The position numbers and the translations under genes are program-made. A stretch of 64,000 bases of DNA, from positions 62,001 through 126,000 of the forward strand of contig NZ_AORV01000054.1 of the NCBI RefSeq assembly GCF_000350485.1. Reading direction: 5' to 3'. The DNA comes from Ruminiclostridium cellobioparum subsp. termitidis CT1112. Lineage in GTDB: Bacteria > Bacillota > Clostridia > Acetivibrionales > DSM-1351. How positions within the stretch are numbered: the stretch's first letter is position 1; each line of letters begins with the position of its first letter. The notes under the pieces were generated by a model. The model was not told the origin of the DNA, searched no databases, and was given only the letters and a program-made list of their open reading frames with translations. Shown piece after piece: positions 1 through 8,080 of this stretch.

Positions 1-149
1 TCCACTGCTCTAAAATCCTGCTCATCAAGCTGTGCCATCGGAGCCAGTGGAAGCTCGATATAGTCGTATCCCAACTGCTTTATGACCGGAGCTGTAAAAT
101 CTCCCACACCGGTTTGTACCAGCATATTGCCGCAACAGCCAAACTTCAT
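1..149 (-). CDS. Sugar-phosphate isomerase/epimerase-like TIM-barrel protein (N-terminal part only)
   Basis: Only the first ~49 residues lie in the window; the gene runs off the left edge. The N-terminus reads MKFGCCGNMLVQTG and continues with a short strand and GYDYIELPL, the pattern of the first beta-alpha unit of xylose-isomerase-like/AP-endonuclease-2 sugar-phosphate isomerases. The ATG at 149 is preferred because a G-run (156-160) lies 6 nt upstream; an in-frame ATG at 155 abuts that G-run and is less likely. It follows the aldolase stop by about 20 nt on the same strand, so it is probably the last visible gene of the sugar operon. The family is broad (isomerases, epimerases, dehydratases), so no substrate can be named. 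Confidence 0.6.
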   Translation of the reverse strand, partial: MKFGCCGNMLVQTGVGDFTAPVIKQLGYDYIELPLAPMAQLDEQDFRAV

Positions 150-170
150 TTTCATCCCCCATTCCATTAT

Positions 171-1016
171 TTATTGGTCGTTTGGTTTCCTCAGACAGCC
201 AAATAAAAGGATAAATTCCTTTATAAGCTTTGTAAGCTCTAAACGCATATCCTTTGAGAAATCCAGCCATACACTGTATTCGGATTGTTTTGTTCTGAAA
301 AAGTCAAGTGTACAATCTGAAAGTGCGGTATATATATTTACCTTTTTGATTCCTGTTTTTACCGCCCTCACAAAATCGGTCTCAGAGATTCCCGAGCCGC
401 CGTGAAGTACCAGGTCGCAGGCTGTCGCAGCTCGTATTTTTTCCAGTCTATCAAAGTCAAGCTTCGGAGTGCCCTTGTAGTGACCGTGCAGATTTCCTAT
501 CGCTACCGCAAGTGCATCTGCTTTTGTACGCTCTGCAAAGTCGGCAGCCTGCTCGGGTTTGGTCATCAGTGAACTGTCTATTGCTCCGCTGGCCGCATTT
601 CCCACGTATCCAAGTTCCCCTTCAACTGAAACCCCCATTGCATGGGCAATCTTTACAATTTCGGCTGTCTGCTTTACGTTTTCTTCATACTCCAGTGCCG
701 AACCGTCGAACATGACCGAGGTAAAGCCTCTTCTTAAAACTTTCATTACCATATCAAAGCTTTTGCCGTGATCAAGATGTACGACAATCGGTACCGAGGC
801 ATTCCGGGCCAATTCAACGCACAGATTTGACATCATATCTATATCATAGAATTGGAAAAATCTTTCGGGCATGCCGATGATTGCAGGCATATTTGCTTCC
901 TCTGCAGCCTGTACTATTGCTGCGGCATATTCGGCTGTTACCACATTGAACATACCTATACCGCACTCTTTTTGTCCTGCAAAGTCCAGTGCTTGTTTTA
1001 ATGTGCATAAAGACAT
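171..1016 (-). CDS. Class II (zinc-dependent) ketose-bisphosphate aldolase family protein
   Basis: The 281-residue product has the class II aldolase pattern: a metal-binding HLDHG near residue 80, SVEGELG in mid-protein, NLHGHYKG and the phosphate-loop region LHGGSGI. This family cleaves or forms ketose (bis)phosphates, giving a triose phosphate and an aldehyde (fructose-bisphosphate or tagatose-bisphosphate type). Exact substrate is not readable from sequence. The ATG at 1016 is chosen over one 33 nt upstream because AAGGAG sits 8 nt before it. It lies downstream of the GH30 gene and upstream of an isomerase-like gene, so it probably handles the sugar released and imported by this operon. 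A perfect 16-bp palindrome lies 24 nt upstream of the start, suggesting separate control of this gene pair. Confidence 0.85.
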   Translation of the reverse strand: MSLCTLKQALDFAGQKECGIGMFNVVTAEYAAAIVQAAEEANMPAIIGMPERFFQFYDIDMMSNLCVELARNASVPIVVHLDHGKSFDMVMKVLRRGFTSVMFDGSALEYEENVKQTAEIVKIAHAMGVSVEGELGYVGNAASGAIDSSLMTKPEQAADFAERTKADALAVAIGNLHGHYKGTPKLDFDRLEKIRAATACDLVLHGGSGISETDFVRAVKTGIKKVNIYTALSDCTLDFFRTKQSEYSVWLDFSKDMRLELTKLIKEFILLFGCLRKPNDQ

Positions 1017-1040
1017 AGTGTGCTCCTTGTTTTTAAAATT

Positions 1041-1056
1041 TGTATACATGTATACA
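1041..1056. promoter_or_regulatory. Perfect 16-bp palindrome, candidate operator
   Basis: TGTATACATGTATACA is a perfect dyad centred 32 nt upstream of the aldolase start. Its GTATAC half-sites resemble operators reported for some GntR-family regulators (family knowledge, not demonstrated here). No GntR-type gene is in the window. Confidence 0.5.
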
Positions 1057-1079
1057 TATATGATTAAAGCAGTACCACT

Positions 1080-1109
1080 CCTGTCGACAGGTTTGTATCA
1101 ACCTGATAC
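1080..1109. promoter_or_regulatory. Two adjacent short dyads in the GH30-aldolase gap
   Basis: CCTGTCGACAGG (1080-1091) is a perfect 12-bp palindrome and GTATCA-N3-TGATAC (1095-1109) a second dyad. With the 16-bp palindrome nearby, three symmetrical sites fall in a 143-nt gap, which suggests a regulatory or internal promoter region for the aldolase and isomerase genes. No convincing -35/-10 pair was found. Confidence 0.3.
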
Positions 1110-1159
1110 TGACAGCTGTAAGTGCTACATGCTTAATCTGCTTTTTTCAGTTATATTTC

Positions 1160-2533
1160 TTAGAACAGCAAAGTCAGGATAGAGTGTGCTTTTGCGTTAA
1201 AATCCGCAATTTTCCCTTCAATTCTCAGTGTAAATTCCTGGTCGGCATCATTTTTATTCATAACTATTGCAACCTTTTGCCGGTCGGGATTTTCAAAGGC
1301 TATGGCCTCCAGATTCGGAGTATATGTACTTAAGCCTATTCTTCTGGCACCTCTTTTTACAAATTTGCTGAAATGGCCCATGTAATAATATGCTGCTCCG
1401 TAGGTTATTTCACCTGTCCCGGTATCTGCCATAATGGGTGAATTTCCAAACCAGTAAATGCCTTTGTCACCCATTGCTATTTGCTTTTCCCGCCAGTGAC
1501 TCGGACCGGTATTCTCGTCCAGAAGCAGATTCCAGTCGGTCCAGGCACAGGACCAGTTGTTAAAGTTCCCCATTATATCATGTGCATATCTTTCCCCCGA
1601 CAGCCAGGGATTTTCAAGGTTCTGTCTGGTACAGGCCTCTGTTCCGTAAATATTTTTGTCAGGGAACAATTCATGCGTTATGTTAAGGGCTTCAAAATGA
1701 TCTCCCGAGTAATAATGCACTCCCACACCGTCAATATACTCCGCTGCTGCCGTATCTCCAAAAGCGGCCCTGGAGCGCTCTACAATTCTTTCCTTATTGT
1801 GATCCCAAATAATTATCCTGATATGGCCAAGTCCATTTTCTCTTAAAATGGGGCCGAGATAGTCCCTGACAAAATCCCTTTCCTCTTCGGCGGTATACAC
1901 GCAGGATTCCCATGGCTGTACCGCCTTTGCTTCATTTTGTACTGTAATACCCCATATATCTATATTCTGGTTTTGATACTCCCTTATATATTTTGCAATA
2001 TACCTGGCCCAAACCCCGTAGCATTCCTTTTTAAGTTTTCCGCCGTTGACCATTTCCAGGTTGGTTTTCATCCATCCCGGAGGACTCCACGGACTGGCGA
2101 ATAATTTCATGTCAGGGGCAATGGCAAAAGCATCCCTGATCATCGGAACCAAGCTTTTAGTATCACGTTCTATGGAAAAATGCTTCAGTTCAAAATCTCC
2201 TTCAACCTCGTCATATGTATATTCTTCCAGGGCGTAATCACAGCTGTTGATATGTGTACGGCAAAAATTGTAGCCTATTCCCCTGTCTTTATCGAAGTAA
2301 GCAGTGAGAATTTCTTTACGCTGTTCCGTTGTCAATTTGTCCAGGGTGGTACAGGAGGCTTCAGTAAATGCTCCTCCGAAACCTTCTATTGCCTGATATT
2401 TAACATCACTGTATATGTTTATTAATTTGTTTTCCTGTTCAAGTGCATCAATTCTGAACTCTTTTGTACCTTTATCACTCAGCCTGTCCTCTGTATCCTT
2501 ACAGGTTTCTATTACTCTTATCAAGCTCTTCAT
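1160..2533 (-). CDS. Glycoside hydrolase family 30 (glucosylceramidase-like) enzyme
   Basis: The 457-residue protein has GH30 hallmarks: an early GFGGAFTEA block (about 51-59), SPWSPPGWMK (148-156), the acid/base motif ITVQNE with Glu201, and the nucleophile motif YGTEAC with Glu299. The C-terminal ~70 residues form the beta side domain. Family activities include beta-1,6-glucanase, beta-glucosidase, beta-xylosidase and endo-xylanase; the choice here is not decidable by eye. There is no signal peptide, so the enzyme probably acts in the cytoplasm on an imported oligosaccharide. The start has AGGAGG 6 nt upstream. It follows the binding-protein gene, separated by a 13-bp inverted repeat. Confidence 0.9.
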   Translation of the reverse strand: MKSLIRVIETCKDTEDRLSDKGTKEFRIDALEQENKLINIYSDVKYQAIEGFGGAFTEASCTTLDKLTTEQRKEILTAYFDKDRGIGYNFCRTHINSCDYALEEYTYDEVEGDFELKHFSIERDTKSLVPMIRDAFAIAPDMKLFASPWSPPGWMKTNLEMVNGGKLKKECYGVWARYIAKYIREYQNQNIDIWGITVQNEAKAVQPWESCVYTAEEERDFVRDYLGPILRENGLGHIRIIIWDHNKERIVERSRAAFGDTAAAEYIDGVGVHYYSGDHFEALNITHELFPDKNIYGTEACTRQNLENPWLSGERYAHDIMGNFNNWSCAWTDWNLLLDENTGPSHWREKQIAMGDKGIYWFGNSPIMADTGTGEITYGAAYYYMGHFSKFVKRGARRIGLSTYTPNLEAIAFENPDRQKVAIVMNKNDADQEFTLRIEGKIADFNAKAHSILTLLF

Positions 2534-2607
2534 ATTAACCTCCTAAGCCATATTTAAGCCATATTTATGGCTTCGAGCCGCATAGCATCCGCAAACCAGC
2601 TACGTTT

Positions 2608-2652
2608 CATACCGGACAAACTCCAGTATATATCAGGAATTTGTCCGGTATG
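2608..2652 (-). promoter_or_regulatory. Strong stem-loop between binding-protein and GH30 genes
   Basis: Arms CATACCGGACAAA (2608-2620) and TTTGTCCGGTATG (2640-2652) pair perfectly over 13 bp with a 19-nt loop. On the transcribed strand no U-run follows. This fits a 3' stabiliser or processing/attenuation hairpin, giving more binding protein than downstream enzyme, better than a full terminator. Confidence 0.6.
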
Positions 2653-2662
2653 GCATTGGATA

Positions 2663-4183
2663 TTACTTGTTATCTGCTATAAATTTATCTATTTGTGCCT
2701 GGAGTTCGGCAAGAACTTTTTCATTGCCGGCTGCCTTCATCTGTTTCTGTGTAGTGTCCAAACCCTTGACAGGATCCACATAACCCAGCTCAAGAGGATT
2801 GAAGTACTGTTCCATAACATTCTGTACGGCTGCATATTCGTTCTTTATCTTTTCAGTGTCCATGTAGTATGATCTGAATTTATTGGGTACTGCCGTGTCA
2901 TGATATTCTTTCTGAATCTGTGGAAGTGTTTCAGGCGATCCCACCTTGTTCAGGTCGAAGTCTCTCATCTGCATTCCCCAGAAACCATTCTGGAAGGCAA
3001 ACTTCGTGGAATCTACAGACTCAATTGTGTTGTCTTCATGAATCTTGTAGTTTACACCTTCAATACCGAAGTTAAGCAGGTTGTAGTAGGTTTTGTCGGA
3101 TTTGATTTTATCCAGAAGCATCAGGGCACGTTCGGTATTGTTTGAAGAAGTAGGTACCGCCATGGCATCCTGCATGTGTGAAAGTATTTCTATTGGCTCA
3201 ACAAAGTTATAGAAATTGAAATCCCACTTTGTATCAATGTTACTGCTTACCCAGACTTCAAGATTCTTTATTCTTGATGCGGCAGTTCCGTTGTTCATCT
3301 TTTCGGTATCCTTGTTTGCCAGGGCGGATTTGGACCAGCAGCCCGCATCACTCCATTCCTTCATCTTGGCAAGGAATTCAGGCATGCCATCCCAGTCGGT
3401 CTTTGAGAAAACCTTGGGCTGCTCCTGTTTCGGATCAATCCAGTATATGCTGCCTGAATTTCCCGTTAAAGGATACAAGCCCTTGCTAAGCATATAAATA
3501 TCATCTATTTCACTTCCGGTTGAAGTAAAGAAGGTGGGGTCCATACCTTTTTCATTCTTTGCAACAGCCTTGAGGAAATCGCCGTACTGGTCAAAGGTAT
3601 CAATGGATTTCATACCGTACTTGTCCATCAGGTCTTTTCTCACAACCGGCCCATATGCGTTATAGCTTTCCTTGGTTCCTGCCACAGCATAAATATGCCC
3701 GTTTACGGTTGCCTGCTTCATAGCTTCTTCGGTAATGGTTTTGTAGCTTTCAGGGCAGTATACCGGCAGCAAATCCTCAATGGGCTTGAAGGCTCCCTTT
3801 TGTGCCTGGTAATAATAGTTCATCCAGGTAGCGGTATAGATCAGGTCAATTGGTTCACCGGCCGAAAGTATCAGCGGATACTTGGTTTTGTACTCACCCC
3901 AGTTGAGGTAGTTTACCTGCAATGTGGCATTCAGGTCGTCCAGTGACTTTTTGTTGAATTCCTTCATTACATTTTCAAAATCCGGAGATTGATTACCTAT
4001 TATGTACATCACTATCTCCGCCTCTTTAGATGTATCGATCTTACTCTGAGCTGAAGAACCGGCAGTCGAAACCGCACTTGTGTCTGACGCTCCCGACGGG
4101 TTGCCGCCCTGACTGCCGCAGCCGCCGAAAACCAATGCTGCAGCCAGTACCGATACCAGTAAGGAATAGAGCTTTCTTTTCAT
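2663..4183 (-). CDS. Carbohydrate ABC transporter substrate-binding lipoprotein
   Basis: A 506-residue exported lipoprotein. Positively charged MKRKLYS is followed by a hydrophobic stretch and the lipobox LVFGGC, then a Ser/Gly/Ala-rich spacer. The mature part has the family-1 extracellular solute-binding fold pattern (NWGEYKTKYPLILSAGEPID, then YYNLLNFGIEG late in the protein) typical of large LplA/YtcQ-type binding proteins. The ATG at 4183 is chosen over one 45 nt upstream because GGGAGG lies 7 nt before it. Two permease genes are directly upstream. No ATPase is encoded; relatives of this type use a shared MsmX-like ATPase (family knowledge). Confidence 0.9.
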   Translation of the reverse strand: MKRKLYSLLVSVLAAALVFGGCGSQGGNPSGASDTSAVSTAGSSAQSKIDTSKEAEIVMYIIGNQSPDFENVMKEFNKKSLDDLNATLQVNYLNWGEYKTKYPLILSAGEPIDLIYTATWMNYYYQAQKGAFKPIEDLLPVYCPESYKTITEEAMKQATVNGHIYAVAGTKESYNAYGPVVRKDLMDKYGMKSIDTFDQYGDFLKAVAKNEKGMDPTFFTSTGSEIDDIYMLSKGLYPLTGNSGSIYWIDPKQEQPKVFSKTDWDGMPEFLAKMKEWSDAGCWSKSALANKDTEKMNNGTAASRIKNLEVWVSSNIDTKWDFNFYNFVEPIEILSHMQDAMAVPTSSNNTERALMLLDKIKSDKTYYNLLNFGIEGVNYKIHEDNTIESVDSTKFAFQNGFWGMQMRDFDLNKVGSPETLPQIQKEYHDTAVPNKFRSYYMDTEKIKNEYAAVQNVMEQYFNPLELGYVDPVKGLDTTQKQMKAAGNEKVLAELQAQIDKFIADNK

Positions 4184-4240
4184 ACTTTTTCCTCCCGAAA
4201 ATATAATTTGGTATTTATTTTTAACCATACTGCAGTTATA

Positions 4241-5152
4241 TTATCCCTTAACTGCACCAATGGTAATACCCTTGACAAAATACTTCTGAACAAATGGATA
4301 TACCAGCAGTACAGGTCCTGTAGCAATAACCGCCATAGCCATTTTTAATGATTGTGCCGGCATATTCGATATCTCAATACCCGACGACGAGGATATCCTC
4401 GAAATTGCCTCGGTTGCAGAAAGCATGTTGTACAGCATGTACTGCAACGGATACATTTTATAATCTGAAATATACAGCATTGCATTGTACCAGTCATTCC
4501 AATAGCCCAGCAGGATGAACAATCCGATGGTAGTCAGGCCCGACTTGCTCAATGGCAGGATTAACCTGACATAAATAAGAAATTCTCCGGCACCGTCAAT
4601 TTTAGCAGATTCAATAATGGATGAAGGTATTGAGGCCATAAAACTTCTCATGATCAGCAAATAAAAGACATTTATGAGTAACGGCAGTATCAGGGCCAAA
4701 TAACTATCCTTCAGGTTTAAATATTTTACAAAGAAAATATATATGGTCAGTGTTCCACCGTTGAAGAGCGTGGTGAAGTAAAAGAAGAAAGAAAAGCCGT
4801 TACGGTATTTGAAGTCCTGTCTGCTGAGCACATATGCAGTCATGCTTGTAACAAACAGGCCGAAGAAGGTCCCGGCTGCAGTTATAAATATGGTTACACC
4901 ATAGGCATGTATTATTTCTCCCGGATTTTTGAAAAGCAGGTCATAAGCATTTGTGGAAAATTCCCTGGGAATAATGCCATAGCCGTACTGTGCTATTGAT
5001 TGCTCTGCTGTGAAAGAACCTGATAAAAGCATGATAAAAGGGAATATGCAAAGCAGTGCCAAAACCGATAATATTGAGTAACCGATTATGTTAAATATTA
5101 TTGTAGATTTGGACATCCGGATTCTATTGTTTACTAATGTAGAATAACTCAT
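4241..5152 (-). CDS. Carbohydrate ABC transporter permease (LplC/YtcP type)
   Basis: A 303-residue inner-membrane protein with about six transmembrane helices. The EAA-type cytoplasmic loop reads ESAKIDGAGEFLIYVRLILPLSKSG, contacting the ATPase. The N-terminal ~15 residues are basic, then IGYSILSVLALLCIFPFIMLLSGS forms the first helix. AGGAG lies 8 nt before the ATG. It sits between the other permease (gap 47 nt) and the binding protein (gap 57 nt), a standard permease-permease-binding protein order. It forms a heterodimeric channel with the neighbouring permease. Confidence 0.9.
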   Translation of the reverse strand: MSYSTLVNNRIRMSKSTIIFNIIGYSILSVLALLCIFPFIMLLSGSFTAEQSIAQYGYGIIPREFSTNAYDLLFKNPGEIIHAYGVTIFITAAGTFFGLFVTSMTAYVLSRQDFKYRNGFSFFFYFTTLFNGGTLTIYIFFVKYLNLKDSYLALILPLLINVFYLLIMRSFMASIPSSIIESAKIDGAGEFLIYVRLILPLSKSGLTTIGLFILLGYWNDWYNAMLYISDYKMYPLQYMLYNMLSATEAISRISSSSGIEISNMPAQSLKMAMAVIATGPVLLVYPFVQKYFVKGITIGAVKG

Positions 5153-5199
5153 TTATAAGGCTCCTTTGTTGTTTTTTATTTCTGGAGATAAGTTCAAGT

Positions 5200-6120
5200 C
5201 TAGAACAGCGCGTATTCTTTATTGACCCTTTTTACAATTCCGTTAACCGCCAGAATGATTACCAGGCAGAGTACCGACTGGTAGAAGGAAACTGCGGCAG
5301 TCATTCCCATATCACTGCTGGTAAGCAGTGACCTGAATACAAAAGTGTCAATGACATCCGTTGTATTATACAGCTGCCCGTTGTTGCCCACGATCTGGTA
5401 AAACATCTGGAAATCTCCCCGCAGTATACGGCCTACATTCAGTAACAGCATAACAATGATTGTGGGCATGATGCTTGGAAAAGTGATGCTTCTGATTTTC
5501 TGGAAAATGTTAGCTCCATCAATGTCGGCTGCCTCATAACATTCGGCATCAATGTTTGTTATGGCCGCCATGTAGATTATCGAGTTATAACCCACCCATT
5601 TCCAGGAATTGAAAATCATTATAATCCATACCCAGGCTGACGGTATGCTGTACATATTGATGGGCTCCATATTGAAGAATTTTAAAATTGAATTAAAGGT
5701 TCCCGTTTCATAGTTGAATATATTATAAATAAAGGTTCCCACAATAACCCATGAAATAAAATACGGAAGAAAAATCAGAGACTGGCATATTTTTTTATAG
5801 GTCTTCCCAAATATTTCAGTGATAAAAATAGCTACAAGCATGGATAAGAACTGGGATGTTATCAGATTTATCAAGTTGTAGAATATGGTATTGAAAGTTA
5901 CTCTTGCACCTGTTCCCGATAAAAAGAAATATTTAAAATTCTCAAACCCTGCCCAGGGACTGCCAAAAACCCCCAAATCATATCTGAAATTTTTAAAAGC
6001 CAAAACCAGGCCGCTCATTGGAATGTAGGAAAGAATTATTGTTAACAGGACTGCCGGAGCAATCATAATAAAGAGTGCCTTGTTTTTATTGAATTCATTT
6101 AGGAATTGATGATTTTTCAT
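5200..6120 (-). CDS. Carbohydrate ABC transporter permease (LplB/YteP type)
   Basis: A 306-residue inner-membrane protein. It begins MKNHQFLNEFNKNKALFIMI, then six predicted helices, with the EAA loop YEAADIDGANIFQKIRSITFPS in the C-terminal half. I start it at 6120, where AAAGGG precedes the ATG by 8 nt; an in-frame ATG at 6159 has no ribosome-binding site. It is the first gene of the import operon and is divergent from the two-component system at 6503, with a sigma-A-like -10 (6188-6193) upstream. Confidence 0.88.
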   Translation of the reverse strand: MKNHQFLNEFNKNKALFIMIAPAVLLTIILSYIPMSGLVLAFKNFRYDLGVFGSPWAGFENFKYFFLSGTGARVTFNTIFYNLINLITSQFLSMLVAIFITEIFGKTYKKICQSLIFLPYFISWVIVGTFIYNIFNYETGTFNSILKFFNMEPINMYSIPSAWVWIIMIFNSWKWVGYNSIIYMAAITNIDAECYEAADIDGANIFQKIRSITFPSIMPTIIVMLLLNVGRILRGDFQMFYQIVGNNGQLYNTTDVIDTFVFRSLLTSSDMGMTAAVSFYQSVLCLVIILAVNGIVKRVNKEYALF

Positions 6121-6187
6121 TATACCGACCCTTTCTGGTTCCCGATTGGATGTTTGCATTTGGTGTGTGCTGCTCTTGTTGTGTTAA

Positions 6188-6193
6188 ATTATA
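6188..6193 (-). promoter_or_regulatory. Predicted -10 box of the sugar-import operon
   Basis: On the minus strand a perfect TATAAT lies about 68 nt upstream of the permease start. The -35 at 17-nt spacing (TTAAAT) is weak, compatible with an activated promoter. A small dyad TGTTA-N3-TAACA lies at 6300-6312 in the same divergent intergenic region. Confidence 0.45.
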
Positions 6194-6408
6194 AAGCATG
6201 GATTTTGATAATTTAATACGACAAAACTACTGTTTTAAGGAAAAATCTAAGATATATTTTCACATGGCACCAGGACGTATTGCGTTATAATTATTAGTAT
6301 GTTAATCTAACAATGACGCTGTTTGGAGAGGGTTTAGCGTTCCATACCATCTTGTTTCGGGGATAATTAATTTGTTTTCATTTTATAAATTGCATATTGA
6401 AATTTATT

Positions 6409-6436
6409 TTGAAATTTATTTAATATCTGTTATTAT
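6409..6436 (+). promoter_or_regulatory. Predicted sigma-A promoter of the AraC-type regulator
   Basis: TTGAAA (6409-6414), a 16-nt spacer and TATTAT (6431-6436) each match consensus in 5 of 6 positions, giving a 5' leader of roughly 60 nt before the GTG at 6503. Confidence 0.45.
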
Positions 6437-6502
6437 CTTTTAGTCAAGCCATTGTATGCGCATTGCTAAACCGGCTTGTCAACACGTGGGGGTGCAGGGT
6501 CT

Positions 6503-8080
6503 GTGAAGATTTTAATAGTTGATGATGAAATAAGCACAAGAAACGGTTTAAAAAAATATATTCATTGGGACATGCTGGGTATTGATGAAATACAGGATGT
6601 CGGAAATGCCTTTGATGCAATAGACCTGTCCAAGACATATCAGCCCGATATAATTTTGTCTGATATCTGTATGCCGGGAATGGATGGAATACAACTGTGC
6701 CGGCAGCTGCGCCAGCATCAGCCCAACTGCCGTATAATTTTCCTGAGCGGCTACTCCGAAAAGGAATACTTAAAAGCTGCCATTGCATTGTCCGCGGTAA
6801 GCTATGTGGAAAAGCCCATTGAAATACCCGAGGTGGAACATGCAATCAAAGCTGCTGTGGATCAATGTCTCCAGGAACAAAATCAAAAGCGTGAACTGGA
6901 AAATATTAATCAGACTTTGATAAACAGCCTTTCCCTGATAAAAAACAGAGTTGTTTCCACATTGATATCTTCCCGCAATACCGATGCGGTTGAACACGAC
7001 CTGAAACTGCTGGATAACTTGTTTCAGAAAAAAGAGGACTTTTATCTTGTAATCATCTTCAAGTTAAAAAATGAATCGGCCGACTGGCAGCAAGAGGATT
7101 CAAATATAAAAAGCAGTCTGGCCGGGGTGCTTTCAGCCTTTGAGCATATTATTACCTACAAGGACAGCCGTCATCTCATTTCAATAATATCCTGCGATAA
7201 TGCTGCCGATCTGAAGAGCCACGGAAGAGCAATTTCAGCAATCAAGCAGGCTTTTGCATCCGAAAGCATTGATTCCGACGGTATGTACTGTGCCATAGGT
7301 CAACCGGAAAAAGGCCTGGACCGTGTAATCGATTCATATCAAAAAGCAGTGATTGCACTGCAGAAGCTTTTTTTCCATGGTTACGGAAATGTTGTTGAAT
7401 ACAGTGACACCTACAGCGATAATTCCCTCTCAAATACATTTTTGTATGATGAGTTTACAAAGTCTTTTGATAACCATGATAAAGCCCTGACAACCGGTAT
7501 TGTCAACAAAATATATGATTTCTTTAAAACCCAGGACAATGTCCTGATTAACAACATCAAACATATATACCTGCAAATGATATACCAGCTCATGCACTCT
7601 GCCGATAAATTTCACGGCCAGCTGGACTTTACTGTCGATGTACCCAGTGACTATATCTGGGAGAAAGTGTCTTCCATGGATACTCTGCAGGAGCTCCATG
7701 ATTTCCTCATGGAAAAGGTAGACCTGGTTTTTAACTATTTTCAGGATTTGAACAGCAATCATGCAACAATACTGGATGTTGCATATCATATACAGCAAAA
7801 TTACTCCGATGTGAATCTCTCGGTGCCCTGGCTGGCTGAGAAAGTATACCTGTCTCCTACATATCTGTCCAATCTGTTCAAAAAGGAGACCGGCAAAACC
7901 ATAGGCCAGTATATTACTGCTGTCAGAATAGAGCGTTCAAAAGCATTTCTGAGGGATAAACAGTTTAAGCTGTATCATATTGCCGAAAGTGTGGGCTATC
8001 AGGATCCCAATTATTATGCCAAGATGTTTAAAAAGCTGATTGGAATTACACCTTCTGAATTCAGGGAGAAAGGCTTATGA
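6503..8080 (+). CDS. YesN-type response regulator (REC + AraC HTH)
   Basis: A 525-residue regulator. Residues 1-120 form a receiver domain: acidic pair in ILIVDDE, phospho-acceptor Asp54 in LSDICMPGMDG, and conserved Lys in YVEKP. A ~290-residue middle region is typical of the clostridial YesN class. Residues ~425-525 carry two AraC-type helix-turn-helix motifs, the last in HIAESVGYQDPNYYAKMFKK. The GTG at 6503 is preferred because GGGGG lies 9-10 nt upstream; an in-frame TTG at 6476 has no ribosome-binding site. The stop overlaps the kinase start (ATGA). Its divergent position suggests it activates the import operon. Confidence 0.88.
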   Translation: MKILIVDDEISTRNGLKKYIHWDMLGIDEIQDVGNAFDAIDLSKTYQPDIILSDICMPGMDGIQLCRQLRQHQPNCRIIFLSGYSEKEYLKAAIALSAVSYVEKPIEIPEVEHAIKAAVDQCLQEQNQKRELENINQTLINSLSLIKNRVVSTLISSRNTDAVEHDLKLLDNLFQKKEDFYLVIIFKLKNESADWQQEDSNIKSSLAGVLSAFEHIITYKDSRHLISIISCDNAADLKSHGRAISAIKQAFASESIDSDGMYCAIGQPEKGLDRVIDSYQKAVIALQKLFFHGYGNVVEYSDTYSDNSLSNTFLYDEFTKSFDNHDKALTTGIVNKIYDFFKTQDNVLINNIKHIYLQMIYQLMHSADKFHGQLDFTVDVPSDYIWEKVSSMDTLQELHDFLMEKVDLVFNYFQDLNSNHATILDVAYHIQQNYSDVNLSVPWLAEKVYLSPTYLSNLFKKETGKTIGQYITAVRIERSKAFLRDKQFKLYHIAESVGYQDPNYYAKMFKKLIGITPSEFREKGL

